Part shown: positions 1 through 8,221 of the stretch, one piece after another
Position numbering within the stretch: position 1 is the first letter of the stretch
Layout: each line of letters starts with the position of its first letter
Assembly: GCA_025938035.1 (NCBI GenBank)
Contig: JAICQE010000017.1
Span: forward strand, 1 to 35,706
Reading direction: 5' to 3'
DNA: 35,706 bases
Origin: Vicinamibacteria bacterium
GTDB taxonomy: Bacteria; Acidobacteriota; Vicinamibacteria; Vicinamibacterales; UBA2999
Notes under the pieces: generated by a model
The model's input: only the letters and a program-made list of their open reading frames with translations
Database searches by the model: none
What the model was told of the DNA's origin: nothing
Translations under genes and position numbers: made by a program

Positions 1-578
<578 letters not shown>

Positions 579-584
579 CCGCGC

Positions 585-1331
585 GTGAACGGCGGTCCGA
601 CCGCACCCGCTGTCCGCAGGAAGCACGGCGCACGCACCGCCCTCGAATCGCCGCTGCTGTCCGTCGTGATGCCGGTCTACAACGAGCTGGCGACAATCGA
701 CGAAATCATCGCGCGCGTGGTCAGCGTGCCGATGCGGATTCAGTTGATCGTCGTCGACGACTGCTCGAGCGACGGCACGCGGGAACGGCTGGTCGACCTC
801 CAGCGGCAGCACGGGTTCACGCTGCTCCTGCAGGAGAGCAATCAGGGCAAGGGCGCCGCGTTGAGGCGCGGCTTCGCGGCGGTCGAGGGCGATCTCGTCG
901 TCATCCAGGACGCCGACCTCGAATACTCGCCGGAAGAATTTCCGATGCTCGCCGAGCTCATCATCGACGGGCGCGCCGACGTCGTCTACGGCTCCCGGTT
1001 TCTCGGCCGGCATCGCGTCTTCCTCTTCACCCACTACCTCGGGAACCGCTTCCTGACGCTGCTGACCAACGTGCTCTACAACACCATGCTGACGGACATG
1101 GAGACCTGCTACAAGGTGATGCGCCGCGAAGTACTGGACAGCATGCACCTCACGTCCAACGGCTTCGGCATCGAGCCGGAAATGACGGCCAAGATCTTCA
1201 AGCGCGGCTACCGCGTCTACGAGGTTCCGATCACCTACGACGGCCGCAGTTACGAGGAAGGCAAGAAGATCGGCTGGAAGGACGGCGTCGTCGCGCTGTG
1301 GGTGCTGCTCAAGCACCGGTTCATTAGCTAG
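585..1331 (+). CDS. GT2 family glycosyltransferase, DPM1-like
   Basis: A 248-aa family 2 glycosyltransferase resembling dolichyl/polyprenyl-phosphate mannose synthase, which moves a sugar from a nucleotide donor to polyprenyl phosphate on the cytoplasmic face of the membrane. Visible motifs are VVMPVYNE at about 27-34, [10 protein letters not shown] at about 56-65 and the metal-binding DAD at 109-111 in IQDADLEY. The C-terminal part ends in the basic stretch [17 protein letters not shown] with no clear membrane anchor. The start is GTG, 6 bases after rho, with no convincing Shine-Dalgarno, so the first 20 residues are uncertain. Polyprenyl-phosphate sugars made here could feed the two GT87-like membrane glycosyltransferases at 1745 and 8222 (inference). 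Confidence 0.88.
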   Translation: MNGGPTAPAVRRKHGARTALESPLLSVVMPVYNELATIDEIIARVVSVPMRIQLIVVDDCSSDGTRERLVDLQRQHGFTLLLQESNQGKGAALRRGFAAVEGDLVVIQDADLEYSPEEFPMLAELIIDGRADVVYGSRFLGRHRVFLFTHYLGNRFLTLLTNVLYNTMLTDMETCYKVMRREVLDSMHLTSNGFGIEPEMTAKIFKRGYRVYEVPITYDGRSYEEGKKIGWKDGVVALWVLLKHRFIS

Positions 1332-1373
1332 ATTGGCGCCTGACCTGGCGGGGCCGCCCGTTTAGACCCTGTT

Positions 1374-1382
1374 TGCTATAAT
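1374..1382 (+). promoter_or_regulatory. Extended -10 promoter of rpmE
   Basis: TGCTATAAT: a perfect TATAAT hexamer at 1377-1382 with the TGn extension directly before it. No good -35 hexamer lies 16-18 bases upstream, as expected for an extended -10 promoter. Transcription would start near 1389, about 47 bases before the GTG of rpmE. Confidence 0.7.
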
Positions 1383-1435
1383 TTTTGTTTCGGCCCCCGC
1401 CAGACTCCGGAACAGAGGGCCGCCAGGAGCTTGTC

Positions 1436-1735
1436 GTGAAGGAAGGGATTCACCCGAAATACGAGCTGGTCGAGGTTCGCTGCGCGTGCGGCAACACCTT
1501 CAAGACGCGCTCGACCAAGTCCGAGCTGCACCTCGAGATCTGCGCTGCCTGTCATCCGTTTTTCACGGGGCGTCAGAAGCTGATCGACACCGAGGGCCGC
1601 GTCGAGCGGTTCAACAAGAAGTTCGGCGTGCAGACGTCGGAGCAGCGGAAGACCGCGGAGAAGGCGGCGAAGGCCACCCGGGCCGCGGCCGCGAAGAAGA
1701 CCAAGACCGCCAAGGCCAAGACCGCGACCGCGTAA
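1436..1735 (+). CDS. rpmE: Ribosomal protein bL31
   Basis: A 99-aa large-subunit ribosomal protein L31. The GTG start at 1436 is chosen because AGGAG lies at 1425-1429, six bases upstream, and it gives the family's usual N-terminus [19 protein letters not shown]. The zinc-binding (C+) cysteines are C16, C18, C36 and C39. The family core ends near residue 70 ([12 protein letters not shown]). It is followed by a Lys/Ala-rich tail of about 25 residues ([14 protein letters not shown] and on) that is likely disordered and contacts RNA. The gene has its own extended -10 promoter at 1374-1382. The zinc-containing form suggests that this copy serves under zinc-replete growth. Confidence 0.96.
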   Translation: MKEGIHPKYELVEVRCACGNTFKTRSTKSELHLEICAACHPFFTGRQKLIDTEGRVERFNKKFGVQTSEQRKTAEKAAKATRAAAAKKTKTAKAKTATA

Positions 1736-1744
1736 GGACCACGA

Positions 1745-3166
1745 TTGACGTCCGCCGATCGGATCTGGTCGGCTCGGACCCGGTCAGATCGGATCTGGTC
1801 AACCCGGTCAGATCGGATCTGGTCAAGACTGTCACCGGCGGCCCGGACCACGGCCGCCGCGTTCCTCCTCGCAATCGCCACGCTGCCGGTGCTGAGCCGG
1901 CAATACCTCGGCAGAACCGCCGGCGAGATTCCCATTTTCATGGGCGGCGTCGAGGCGCTGCTGGCCGGGCGTCTGTACGGCGAGCATGTCTTCGAATACC
2001 CGCCGTATGCCCTGATCTGGTTCCTTGCTCCGTACGCCTGGGCACCCGACGACGCCGAGCGGTTCCGCTTTGCGTTCGGTCTGCAGATCTGGCTGTTCGA
2101 CGCCGTCATCAAGGCGGCCCTGCTGTGGCGGGGTATCCGCGCGCGCCAGGGTTTCCCGGATCTGATCCCGTTCCTCGTCTATTCGCTCGGCAGCGCCGCG
2201 CTCGGCCACCTGCTGCTGATGAAGTACGACGCCGTCCCGGCGGCACTGGCACTCGCGGGTGCGCTCGCGGTCTGCGGCGGCCGGCCGTTTCTCGGCGGCG
2301 CGGCGACCGCGCTGGCGGCTGGATCGAAGGCGTATCCGGCCCTGTTCATCCCGATCCTGGCGGTCGTGGCGTGGCGGCACAGTCGCCGCCAGTTCCGCCG
2401 CTTCGCGCTTGGCGTCGCCGTCGCAGCGGCGCCGCTTCTTCTGCTTGCGCTGTGGCTGCCGTGGTGGAACTTCGCGTCGTTCCACGCGGGGCGCGGACTC
2501 GAAGTCGGTTCTCTCGCGGCGAGCATCGTCTGGGCGCTGCATTTCCTCGGTGCGGACGCGTCGTGGAGCCTGGTCGGCACGTCGAACGAAGTCGGCGGGC
2601 GGCTGGCGGATCAACTGCTGGCGCCGGCGCGTGCCGTCTGGACCCTCTACACGCTCGCAGCGCTTGGCGTCGCGATTGGGACCGCGCGTCGGCTCGTCCG
2701 CCCGAAGGCGGACACTACGAGCGACAAGCAAGCCGGCCTGAAAGCGGACGCTGCGATCGGCGGATATCCAACGGCGGCGCCGGAAGTTGCGGCGCTGCTG
2801 CTTCTGCCGCTCGTCCCGTTCGTCGCAACGAACACGGTATTCAGTCCGCAGTTCCACCTCTGGCTGATCCCACTTGCGGCACTGGTACTGGAACGCCGCG
2901 CCAGTCTGCCCAGGCCCGCCGTCCGCGCGGCATGGGTGATCTTCGCTGCCACGATGATCGTGCCGACGTTCTTCCCGAGCCGGGAGTACACGCTCGGCCT
3001 CGGCCTCTGGCGCACGGCGGTGCTGCTGATCAGGAACGGCCTGCTGCTCTACGCAGCGATCTGTCTGGTCCGGGCAGCTCGAGACATGCGTGCTACCGCC
3101 GCATCGTACTCCTCCTCCTGCGACAGGAAATCGGAGCGATACTCGAATCCGGGCGGCAGCGTCTGA
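1745..3166 (+). CDS. GT87-like polytopic membrane glycosyltransferase
   Basis: A 473-aa membrane protein resembling the GT87 (DUF2029) mannosyltransferases, which use polyprenyl-phosphate-linked sugars on the outer face of the cytoplasmic membrane. About ten hydrophobic segments are visible, with a charged loop containing GEIPIFMGGVEALLAGRLYGEHVFEYPPYA after the first one. The TTG start at 1745 is supported by AAGGA at 1734-1738 six bases upstream. Three oddities stand out. The first 30 residues are coded by a 24-bp tandem repeat (RIWSxRSD). The loop near residues 318-338 contains two copies of a (R/G)(P/L)KAD(T/A) element. The last about 27 residues are antisense to an AlkB-like remnant, so the original C-terminus was probably lost. 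Family assignment is moderate; the substrate is unknown. Confidence 0.75.
   Translation: MTSADRIWSARTRSDRIWSTRSDRIWSRLSPAARTTAAAFLLAIATLPVLSRQYLGRTAGEIPIFMGGVEALLAGRLYGEHVFEYPPYALIWFLAPYAWAPDDAERFRFAFGLQIWLFDAVIKAALLWRGIRARQGFPDLIPFLVYSLGSAALGHLLLMKYDAVPAALALAGALAVCGGRPFLGGAATALAAGSKAYPALFIPILAVVAWRHSRRQFRRFALGVAVAAAPLLLLALWLPWWNFASFHAGRGLEVGSLAASIVWALHFLGADASWSLVGTSNEVGGRLADQLLAPARAVWTLYTLAALGVAIGTARRLVRPKADTTSDKQAGLKADAAIGGYPTAAPEVAALLLLPLVPFVATNTVFSPQFHLWLIPLAALVLERRASLPRPAVRAAWVIFAATMIVPTFFPSREYTLGLGLWRTAVLLIRNGLLLYAAICLVRAARDMRATAASYSSSCDRKSERYSNPGGSV
1757..1826 (+). repeat. 24-bp tandem repeat with palindromic core
   Basis: Two perfect head-to-tail 24-bp units lie at 1779-1802 and 1803-1826. 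A degenerate earlier copy shares the 14-base core GATCGGATCTGGTC at 1757-1770. Each perfect unit contains the 13-base palindrome CAGATCGGATCTG. As 24 is a multiple of three, the array is read in frame by the gene starting at 1745, giving repeats of the type RSDRIWSx. Confidence 0.9.
2692..2757 (+). repeat. Two copies of a KADTT-type hairpin element inside a gene
   Basis: The first copy holds a perfect hairpin, GTCCGCC (2696-2702) CGAA GGCGGAC (2707-2713), and is further flanked by GCTCGT and ACGAGC. The second copy, at about 2733-2757, is a diverged direct repeat (GGCCTGAAAGCGGACGCTGCG). Both are in frame with the GT87-like gene and add RPKADTT and GLKADAA to a loop. The same GTCCGCC/GGCGGAC stem recurs between genes at 20231-20248. 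Confidence 0.65.
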
Positions 3167-3186
3167 AAGAGACTCTGCTGCGTCAC
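3049..3186 (-). pseudogene. N-terminal remnant of an AlkB-like dioxygenase gene
   Basis: A 45-codon open frame that starts GTG at 3186, six bases after the mrfB stop. It translates as MTQQSLFQTLPPGFEYRSDF followed by LSQEEEYDAAVARM and ends at a TAG at 3049. The motif SLFxTLPPGFxYRxDFLS is what I know from the N-terminus of AlkB-family 2-oxoglutarate/Fe(II) DNA demethylases. After about 30 residues the resemblance stops, and no downstream HxD...H core exists on this strand. It overlaps the C-terminal codons of the GT87-like gene antisense. I read it as the surviving 5' end of a third repair gene in the mrfAB operon, truncated by a rearrangement. The resemblance is from memory and short, so certainty is moderate. 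Confidence 0.55.
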
Positions 3187-3192
3187 ATCCGA

Positions 3193-4527
3193 TCAGAAGA
3201 GCGGCACGGCGACTGCGCCGGTATCTCCAAGCTTGCGGTCGAGCCGCGCCAGACGATGCTGCGCGGCTTGGTGGCGGGATCGCGTGGCGTTCAGATGCAG
3301 CGTCTGCAGCGCAAATGCGCGGGCAGCCTGCAGGTCGCGCAGCCGGTGCTCGTGGTGAACCGCGAGAGCCTCTGATGCCTCGCGAAGGATCGCCGGCGGG
3401 CAGCGCCGCAGGTCGAGAATCTGGCGCCAGCCGGCCGCCGCATCCGCAAACCGGCGCTGCCGGCGGGACAGCACGGCGTAAGCGCGCCACGCCTCGGCGC
3501 ACGTGAGGGTATCGGCGTCGCGATGCTCGGCCGCGCGGAGAAACGCGGCGCGCGCCTCGATCGTCATGCCGCCGCGCTCGTAGAGGCGTCCCATTCCCAG
3601 CGCTTCACGGGCCGTGCGTGCTGCCGGGGGACCGTCGTCGAGCAGCTGCGCGGCCCGCGCCGTCACCATCGCCAGCGACACGAGGTCGAGCCGGTTGTGC
3701 TCCATGACAGCGGCGAGGCCACGCGCATCTCCCGACCGGACGAAGTGGAAATAGCGCGCCGGAATCTGGAAGCCGGGGACATCGCCTTCGCGGACGTGGC
3801 CGCACAGGCTCTCTTCCAGTGCGCCAAGTCCACAGCCACCATCCCCTGCCGGATCCTCACGCCGCCACAACCGGCGGGCGTGGTGCAGCATGTCCACGTG
3901 AGCGACGCCAGCAAACGGCGTCTCCAGCCGATGCAGGACGAAGCGGGTCTCCATCAACGGCAGATCGAACGACTTGCCGTTGTAGGTCACCACGGCGCCG
4001 CAGGAGTCGGCTGTCTCCGCCACCGCCTCGAGCAGCGCGCGCTCGGCTGAAAAGCTCGACAGAAAGAACTGCCGCACGCGGAACCCGCCGTCCTGGTACC
4101 AGGCGCAGCCGACCAGGAACGCATACGTGCCGGCGCCGCCCGCCAGCCCGGTCGTCTCGAGATCGATGAATAACATCCGGCCGCGACGAGACGGAGCCGC
4201 CGGGCCGTTCAGGATCGGAAACCGCGGCCAGCAGCCGTCTTCAGGCGGCAGCGTGTCCGCGAGGGTGATCTGGCCGTGGCGATGGCCGGGTGGATATTTC
4301 CGGTCGATGACCAGGAAACGATGGCCGTGCCGCTCACCCCACTCGCCGCCAAGTAGTTGAGCAGCATCCTCGATGTCGGTGCGGCGCTCCACGCCACCCC
4401 ACGGCGCAGGCGCCGCGGGGACCCCGGGGTCAGACGCGCCTGGCGGACCCGACAGGGGCCGCCCCACGTTCTCTTTCAGAACGTTCCCCGCCATCACTCC
4501 GCGCAGACGATCGGCCAGTGAGCTCAC
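3193..4527 (-). CDS. mrfB: MrfB/YprB-type RNase H-like exonuclease
   Basis: A 444-aa protein of the YprB family. In Bacillus subtilis MrfB (YprB) is the exonuclease partner of the helicase MrfA in a UvrABC-independent excision repair route for mitomycin C damage. The DEDD-type core starts at about residue 118 (MLFIDLETTGLAGG, with D122 and E124), continues through VTYNGKSFDLPLMETRF and ends at EHNRLDLVSLA. The C-terminal 140 residues are helical and TPR-like (ALGMGRLYERGGMTIEARAAFLRAAEH). GTG at 4527 is chosen because it overlaps the mrfA stop as GTGA, giving translational coupling. The N-terminal 50 residues are Pro/Gly-rich and contain a DNA palindrome at 4420-4431. Confidence 0.88.
   Translation of the reverse strand: MSSLADRLRGVMAGNVLKENVGRPLSGPPGASDPGVPAAPAPWGGVERRTDIEDAAQLLGGEWGERHGHRFLVIDRKYPPGHRHGQITLADTLPPEDGCWPRFPILNGPAAPSRRGRMLFIDLETTGLAGGAGTYAFLVGCAWYQDGGFRVRQFFLSSFSAERALLEAVAETADSCGAVVTYNGKSFDLPLMETRFVLHRLETPFAGVAHVDMLHHARRLWRREDPAGDGGCGLGALEESLCGHVREGDVPGFQIPARYFHFVRSGDARGLAAVMEHNRLDLVSLAMVTARAAQLLDDGPPAARTAREALGMGRLYERGGMTIEARAAFLRAAEHRDADTLTCAEAWRAYAVLSRRQRRFADAAAGWRQILDLRRCPPAILREASEALAVHHEHRLRDLQAARAFALQTLHLNATRSRHQAAQHRLARLDRKLGDTGAVAVPLF
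4420..4431. repeat. 12-bp palindrome inside mrfB
   Basis: GACCCCGGGGTC is a perfect palindrome inside the Pro/Gly-rich N-terminal linker of mrfB, in the SDPGVPAAPAPWGG region. It is followed by CAGACGCG and resembles the short GACCCC-type palindromic elements scattered in GC-rich genomes. It could also be chance in a GC-rich linker. Confidence 0.4.
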
Positions 4528-6983
4528 GCCGCGCCCTCCTCCAGCTGCGGCGGCGTCGCGATCATCGCGAGGATGCGCAGGGCCACGGTCTTGGCCAGCG
4601 GTCCCGTATTGCCCACCGGACCGACGCACGTCGGACACCCCTGCGCGCATTCGCAGCCGGCGATCAGCGCCTGCGTTCGCCCCAGCAGCTCGCCGTGCAT
4701 GGCAAACAGCGGCTGGCTGAATCCGATGCCGCCGGGGTAGTTGTCGTAGACGAAAATGCGCGGCTGATCGGACAGCTTGGCGGGGAACCCTGCACGATTG
4801 AGGTCCGTGTCGTCGCCCTGCTCGCCCGACCCGATAGAGATCCCGATATCCTGCCGATCGCACATCAGCAGCAGCTGCGCCACCTGGCGCATCGCGAACG
4901 CGAGTCCGACGACGCCGTCGCGGCGGTCGTCCGCGGCGTACGGCAGCGCGCCCATCACCTCCGGCGGCACCGTGAGCCAGTAGGCGGTCGTATGCATCTG
5001 CTGCTCGGGCAGATCGAGCTCACCCGAGCCCACGTTCTCGTTCGTGTAGAACTTGATCTTCTTGAAGCCGACCACACGTGAAGAGACGTGGACTTCTCCG
5101 TGGCGCGAGGGACCGGGGACGGGCGGCCGGAGACCAGGCGTCTCAGGATTCCCCGATCCCTGATCCCCGATCCCCGATCCCTGTTCAAAGGTCTCCAGCA
5201 CCGTCACTTTCGTATACGTAATCGCGTCGGTGTAGTAGTCGCAGTCGATGCGGCGGACATACGCCTTGCGTCCGTCGAAATCGAGCTTCTCCACCTGATA
5301 GAGCGCGCCCTCGATGAGATAGATCGCCTTCTCGTGCAGCGTCGCCGGACCACTGTTGAAGCTCGTCTCGCCGATCACGTCGGCCCCGTCCGTGGTGTCG
5401 ACGACCACGAAGTTGTCGGATGAAATCGAGCGGAGGCTGACCGCGTCGGCCGGATACGACTCGTTGGTCCACTGCCAGTGCCCCTCGCCCTCAGCGCCCT
5501 CGGCGCGGTGCACCAGCCCGCTTTCGGCGAGGACCCCGAGCACCTCCTGGACGTCGTGGCGTCCGTACTGCTCGACGGTCGTGAACGGCAGCTCGAACGC
5601 CGCGCACTTCACGTGATCGACAAGGATGTGCAGATTGTCCGGGTTGATGAGGGCGTGCTCGGGCGGCGCGTCGAAGAAATACGACGGGTTCCGGACGACG
5701 AACTGATCGAGCGGCGCGCTGCTGCCGACGAGCACGGCGGCCGACCGGCTGCTGCGGCGTCCGGCGCGCCCCGCGCGCTGCCACGTCGCGGCAATGGTGC
5801 CCGGATATCCGGCCATGACGCACACGTCGAGCGCACCAATGTCGATGCCGAGCTCGAGCGCGTTCGTCGACACGACCGCGCGAACGCTCCCCTCGCGCAG
5901 TCCCTTCTCGATCTCGCGCCGCCGCTGCGGCAGGTAACCTCCGCGATACCCGCGGATCTCGTCCCGCGTCCCGGGCGGGCCGTCGAAGTCGTCCTTCAGA
6001 TACGTCGTCAGGATCTCGGTGGTCAAACGGCTCTGCGTGAAGACGATCAATTGAAGCTTCCGCCTGAGGAACTCGGACGCAACGCGCCTCGTTTCGGCCA
6101 GATACGAACGCCGGATCCCGAGCTGCTGATTGACCACGGGCGGGTTCACGAACAGGAAGAACTTTTCGCCGCGGGGCGCCCCACTCTCGGAGATGAGCTC
6201 GAACGGCTGCTCGACCAGGGCTTCCGCGAGCTCGCGCGGATTGGCGATCGTTGCCGACGAACAGATGAACACCGGGTGCGAGCCGTAGTGGCCGCAGATG
6301 CGGCGGAGCCGTCTGAGCACATTGGTGAGGTGGCTGCCGAAGACGCCGCGATACGCGTGCAGCTCGTCGATGACGACGAACTTCAGGTTCTCGAACAACT
6401 TCGCCCACCGCGGGTGGTGCGGCAGGATCCCCGAGTGGATCATGTCGGGATTGCTCAGCACGACGTGCGCGCGGCCGCGAATCGCGCGCCGCGCATCCTG
6501 CGGCGTATCGCCGTCGTAGGTGAACACCCCGATTTCGTGTCCGGTCCGGCGCGACCCCTGGTCCGAGAGCTCGTGCAGCTCCGCCAGCTGATCCTGTGCG
6601 AGCGCCTTTGTCGGAAAGAGATACAGAGCACGGGTCGAAGCGTCGCGAAGGATGGCGCTGAGCACCGGCGCGTTGTAGCAGAGCGTCTTCCCCGACGCCG
6701 TCGGCGTGGTGATGACCACGTTACGGCCGGCGAGCGCGTGGCCAATAGCGGCGGCCTGATGCGTGTAGAGCTGGTCGATACCGCGGTCGCGGAGGATTTC
6801 GCGGACGACCGGGTCGAATCCGTCAGGAAACGCTGCGTATTCGGCCTGACGCGCGGGCAGCCGGCGCACGGCGGTCACCCACCCATCCGGCGTATCCGGC
6901 CGTTCGACGCCCGCTGTGAGCCGATCCAGAGCCGTCTGCAGCGCCGTGTCGTGGGCCGGATCGGTGCGTCTGGCAGGGAGCAT
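4524..6983 (-). CDS. mrfA: MrfA/YprA-type DEAH-like DNA helicase with DUF1998
   Basis: An 819-aa SF2 helicase with a C-terminal DUF1998 zinc domain, the architecture of B. subtilis MrfA (YprA). Motifs in order: Q-like LYTHQAAAI, Walker A TPTASGKT (about 93-100), DEAH-like IDELH (about 205-209), motif III SSAT (about 242-245), and motifs V/VI in ALELGIDIG and WQRAGRAGRR. The four zinc cysteines are C777, C779, C783 and C786 in CECAQGCPTC. Start choice: a promoter TTGGGC-17-TATGAT (6994-7022) places the upstream ATG at 6998 inside its own -10 box, so ATG 6983 is preferred. A linker near residues 601-625 is extended by an ATCCCTG repeat and adjoining sequence. The gene is translationally coupled to mrfB. 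Confidence 0.9.
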   Translation of the reverse strand: MLPARRTDPAHDTALQTALDRLTAGVERPDTPDGWVTAVRRLPARQAEYAAFPDGFDPVVREILRDRGIDQLYTHQAAAIGHALAGRNVVITTPTASGKTLCYNAPVLSAILRDASTRALYLFPTKALAQDQLAELHELSDQGSRRTGHEIGVFTYDGDTPQDARRAIRGRAHVVLSNPDMIHSGILPHHPRWAKLFENLKFVVIDELHAYRGVFGSHLTNVLRRLRRICGHYGSHPVFICSSATIANPRELAEALVEQPFELISESGAPRGEKFFLFVNPPVVNQQLGIRRSYLAETRRVASEFLRRKLQLIVFTQSRLTTEILTTYLKDDFDGPPGTRDEIRGYRGGYLPQRRREIEKGLREGSVRAVVSTNALELGIDIGALDVCVMAGYPGTIAATWQRAGRAGRRSSRSAAVLVGSSAPLDQFVVRNPSYFFDAPPEHALINPDNLHILVDHVKCAAFELPFTTVEQYGRHDVQEVLGVLAESGLVHRAEGAEGEGHWQWTNESYPADAVSLRSISSDNFVVVDTTDGADVIGETSFNSGPATLHEKAIYLIEGALYQVEKLDFDGRKAYVRRIDCDYYTDAITYTKVTVLETFEQGSGIGDQGSGNPETPGLRPPVPGPSRHGEVHVSSRVVGFKKIKFYTNENVGSGELDLPEQQMHTTAYWLTVPPEVMGALPYAADDRRDGVVGLAFAMRQVAQLLLMCDRQDIGISIGSGEQGDDTDLNRAGFPAKLSDQPRIFVYDNYPGGIGFSQPLFAMHGELLGRTQALIAGCECAQGCPTCVGPVGNTGPLAKTVALRILAMIATPPQLEEGAA
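5156..5183. repeat. Heptamer array (ATCCCTG class) inside mrfA
   Basis: Four head-to-tail 7-base units: ATCCCTG, ATCCCCG, ATCCCCG and ATCCCTG. The sequence before them (ATTCCCCG) is a further degenerate unit. The array is read in frame on the minus strand as EQGSGIGDQGSGN-type sequence, in a linker before the conserved GEVHVSSRVVGFKKIKFYTN segment. The same heptamer forms the large array at 24201-24282. Confidence 0.85.
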
Positions 6984-6993
6984 GGCGCAGGAG

Positions 6994-7022
6994 ATCATAA
7001 GGCGAAACGCTCCCGGGCCCAA
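6994..7022 (-). promoter_or_regulatory. Promoter of mrfAB
   Basis: On the minus strand, a -35 hexamer TTGGGC (7017-7022) is followed after exactly 17 bases by a -10 hexamer TATGAT (6994-6999). Transcription would start within a few bases of the ATG at 6983, so the mrfA message would be leaderless or nearly so. It lies in the short divergent gap shared with the SDR gene at 7044. Confidence 0.6.
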
Positions 7023-7043
7023 GGACTGCAAGGAGCAAGGCCT

Positions 7044-8072
7044 ATGACGGAACAGCAGAAAAGAAATCTGATCATTGGCGTGGTTGGTGTTGGCGCCTTC
7101 CTCGCCGCGCAGGCGTTGCGGCGGCGCTCCGATTACGACTTTGCCGGAAAGTCCGTGGTCATTACGGGCGGGTCCCGTGGCCTTGGGCTCGTCATGGCGC
7201 GCGAACTGGCCCATCAGGGGGCGCAGCTGACGCTGGTGGCGCGCAGCGACGAGGAGCTTGACCGCGCGGTCGATGACATTCGCGCCCGGCAGCCGTTTGC
7301 CGAAGTGCTCCCCGTCACCGGGGACGTCCGGAACCGGCACGATGCCGAGCGGGCGATCGCGCAGGCGTACGAGCGGTTCGGACGAATCGACGTCCTGATC
7401 AACAACGCGGGCATCATCCAGGTCGGCCCCGTCGGGCACATGACGCTCGCGGACTATCAGGACGCGATGGAGACGCATTTCTGGGGTCCCCTCTACGGGA
7501 TCCTCGCCGTGATCCCGCACATGCGCCGCCAGGGCGAAGGCCGCATCGTCAACATCTCGTCGATCGGCGGCCGCATCAGCGTGCCTCACCTCGTGCCCTA
7601 CTCCGCGAGCAAGTTCGCGCTCGCGGGGCTGTCGGACGGCCTCTGCTACGAGCTGGCGCGACAGAACATCCATGTCACCACGGTGTGCCCGGGCCTGATG
7701 CGGACAGGCTCACCGCTCAACGCGACGTTCAAAGGCCGGCACCCGAAGGAGTTCGCCTGGTTCGCGATCTCCGACTCACTCCCGCTGGCAACGATCAATG
7801 CCACACGCGCGGCGGGACAGATTCTGGAAGCCTGCCGCCGCGGCGACGCCGAGCTCGTGATCACCGTGCAGGCAAAGCTGGCGATCCTCGCGCGCACGAT
7901 CGCACCCGAGCTGTTCGCGAAGGCGATGACGATGATCAACGGGCTGCTGCCGCAGGCCACCGGCGTCGACGGGGACACGACTCGCCGCGGTCGCGAAAGT
8001 CAGTCGGATTGGGCGCCCTCGAAGCTGACGGCGCCTACCTACCGCGCGGCGATGGAGAACAACGAAATGTGA
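7044..8072 (+). CDS. Membrane-anchored SDR family oxidoreductase
   Basis: A 342-aa short-chain dehydrogenase/reductase. A hydrophobic N-terminal segment (residues 9-24, IIGVVGVGAFLAAQAL) probably anchors it to the membrane. Then come the NAD(P)-binding TGGSRGLG at 41-48, NNAG at 120-123, ISS at 171-173 and the catalytic YSASK with Y186 and K190. The length beyond a 250-aa classical SDR comes from a C-terminal extension of about 70 residues that includes LAILARTIAPELFAKAMTMING. ATG 7044 has AGGAG at 7031-7035, eight bases upstream. It is divergent from mrfA. The substrate cannot be told from sequence. Confidence 0.9.
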   Translation: MTEQQKRNLIIGVVGVGAFLAAQALRRRSDYDFAGKSVVITGGSRGLGLVMARELAHQGAQLTLVARSDEELDRAVDDIRARQPFAEVLPVTGDVRNRHDAERAIAQAYERFGRIDVLINNAGIIQVGPVGHMTLADYQDAMETHFWGPLYGILAVIPHMRRQGEGRIVNISSIGGRISVPHLVPYSASKFALAGLSDGLCYELARQNIHVTTVCPGLMRTGSPLNATFKGRHPKEFAWFAISDSLPLATINATRAAGQILEACRRGDAELVITVQAKLAILARTIAPELFAKAMTMINGLLPQATGVDGDTTRRGRESQSDWAPSKLTAPTYRAAMENNEM

Positions 8073-8083
8073 TCCCAGGTTGC

Positions 8084-8139
8084 CTGGGTGGCCTCGGTAG
8101 CCTGGGCGCCGCATTACCCAGGCAACCTAGGCAACCCAG
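8084..8139. repeat. Long stem-loop made of 9-base repeats
   Basis: Arms 8084-8106 and 8117-8139 pair over 23 bases with three mismatches, around the 10-base loop CGCCGCATTA. Each arm is built from about 9-base units of the GCCTGGGTx type. It follows the SDR stop codon by 11 bases and could end its transcription, although no U-tract follows. Confidence 0.75.
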
Positions 8140-8209
8140 CTTACTCAGCCCTCCAATTCTCGGTGTGAATCCGTGAACTCCCGTCACCTCCGTTTCCTCG
8201 AAACCCAAC

Positions 8210-8215
8210 GACAAT
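8210..8215 (+). promoter_or_regulatory. Possible -10 box of a leaderless gene
   Basis: GACAAT ends six bases before the GTG at 8222, the geometry expected when transcription begins at the start codon. No clear -35 hexamer was found, and no Shine-Dalgarno precedes the gene. Confidence 0.35.
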
Positions 8216-8221
8216 TAGCGA

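Noticed and set aside
1486..3375. A 629-codon open frame on the plus strand
   Set aside because: It lies out of frame over rpmE and the GT87-like gene, is rich in Arg/Gly/Ala, and has no recognisable motif. GC-rich third-position bias keeps such shadow frames open.
6996..6998. ATG 6998 as the mrfA start
   Set aside because: It is inside the -10 hexamer TATGAT of the best promoter, so it would not be transcribed; ATG 6983 fits.
5478..8072. An 864-codon plus-strand frame over mrfA and the SDR
   Set aside because: Only its last 342 codons (from 7044) code for a recognisable protein. The rest is antisense to mrfA with no motifs.
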